DNA from: an uncultured bacterium
Lineage (GTDB): Bacteria; Actinomycetota; Actinomycetes; S36-B12; CAIYMF01
Direction: 5' to 3'
Assembly (NCBI GenBank): GCA_903927265.1
Contig: CAIYMF010000166.1
Span: forward strand, 1-37,684
DNA length: 37,684 bases
The position numbers were made by a program, and so were the translations under genes. Within the stretch, counting starts at the first letter, position 1. Each line of letters begins with the position of its first letter. The notes under the pieces are model-generated. The model was given only the letters and a program-made list of their open reading frames with translations, ran no database searches and was not told the DNA's origin. This document shows, piece by piece, positions 37,676 through 37,684 of this stretch.

Positions 37676-37684
37676 GATGGAATC

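Overview
The window is about 37.7 kb of GC-rich bacterial DNA, densely coded, with many 1-4 bp start/stop overlaps. Gene content points to an Actinomycetota (Actinomycetia-like) genome: DnaE2 with DUF6504 and SAV_6107-type HEPN partners, the DinB-DUF3040 pair, an MptB-type mannosyltransferase, an F420/PPOX-fold protein, GTG starts, and TANNNT -10 boxes placed 6-7 nt before start codons (leaderless transcripts). I cannot name the species. I see no tRNA, rRNA, CRISPR array, transposase or prophage gene.

Layout. 1-1907 (minus): a two-component pair, NarL-type regulator then a membrane histidine kinase cut by the left edge. 2054-8376: a first carotenoid block, crtB, crtI and crtE (all minus), interrupted by an MptB-like mannosyltransferase and by a plus-strand pair encoding a lipobox-bearing RNase Sa-type ribonuclease and a barstar-type inhibitor. 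8409-10013 (plus): methylenetetrahydrofolate reductase and a CDP-alcohol phosphatidyltransferase-like membrane protein; the first is divergent from crtE, with the two start codons only 32 bp apart. 10115-14368 (minus): a tightly overlapped second carotenoid operon, CrtA-like monooxygenase, CruF-like hydratase, GT2 glycosyltransferase and CrtD-like desaturase. Together the two blocks would make lycopene and then hydrate, desaturate, oxidise and glycosylate an acyclic end group; no lycopene cyclase lies in the window.

14416-16633 (minus): PadR regulator plus ABC-2 exporter, with a 19-bp palindrome over the padR promoter, divergent from a PPOX-fold protein. 17258-21716 (plus): a 1-Cys peroxiredoxin behind two TGCAA-N5-TTGCA-type boxes, then a three-gene catabolic-looking operon (Zn alcohol dehydrogenase, molybdopterin/Fe-S oxidoreductase, MhpD-type hydratase/decarboxylase) closed by a strong bidirectional terminator. 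21813-26069: a membrane alpha/beta-hydrolase, a VOC protein, a YbaK-type deacylase and a FUSC-like membrane protein, several with leaderless promoters.

26125-32371 (plus): a DNA-damage tolerance locus. A consensus actinobacterial LexA box inside a longer palindrome sits at the promoter of a long structured leader, followed by DUF6504, HEPN protein, DnaE2 and a catalytically intact DinB; a 12-bp minisatellite and a tiny ORF lie between dnaE2 and dinB. 32583-37675: DUF3040 protein (plus), then MoxR ATPase, DUF58 and transglutaminase (minus), with an in-frame 30-bp triple repeat near the MoxR N-terminus.
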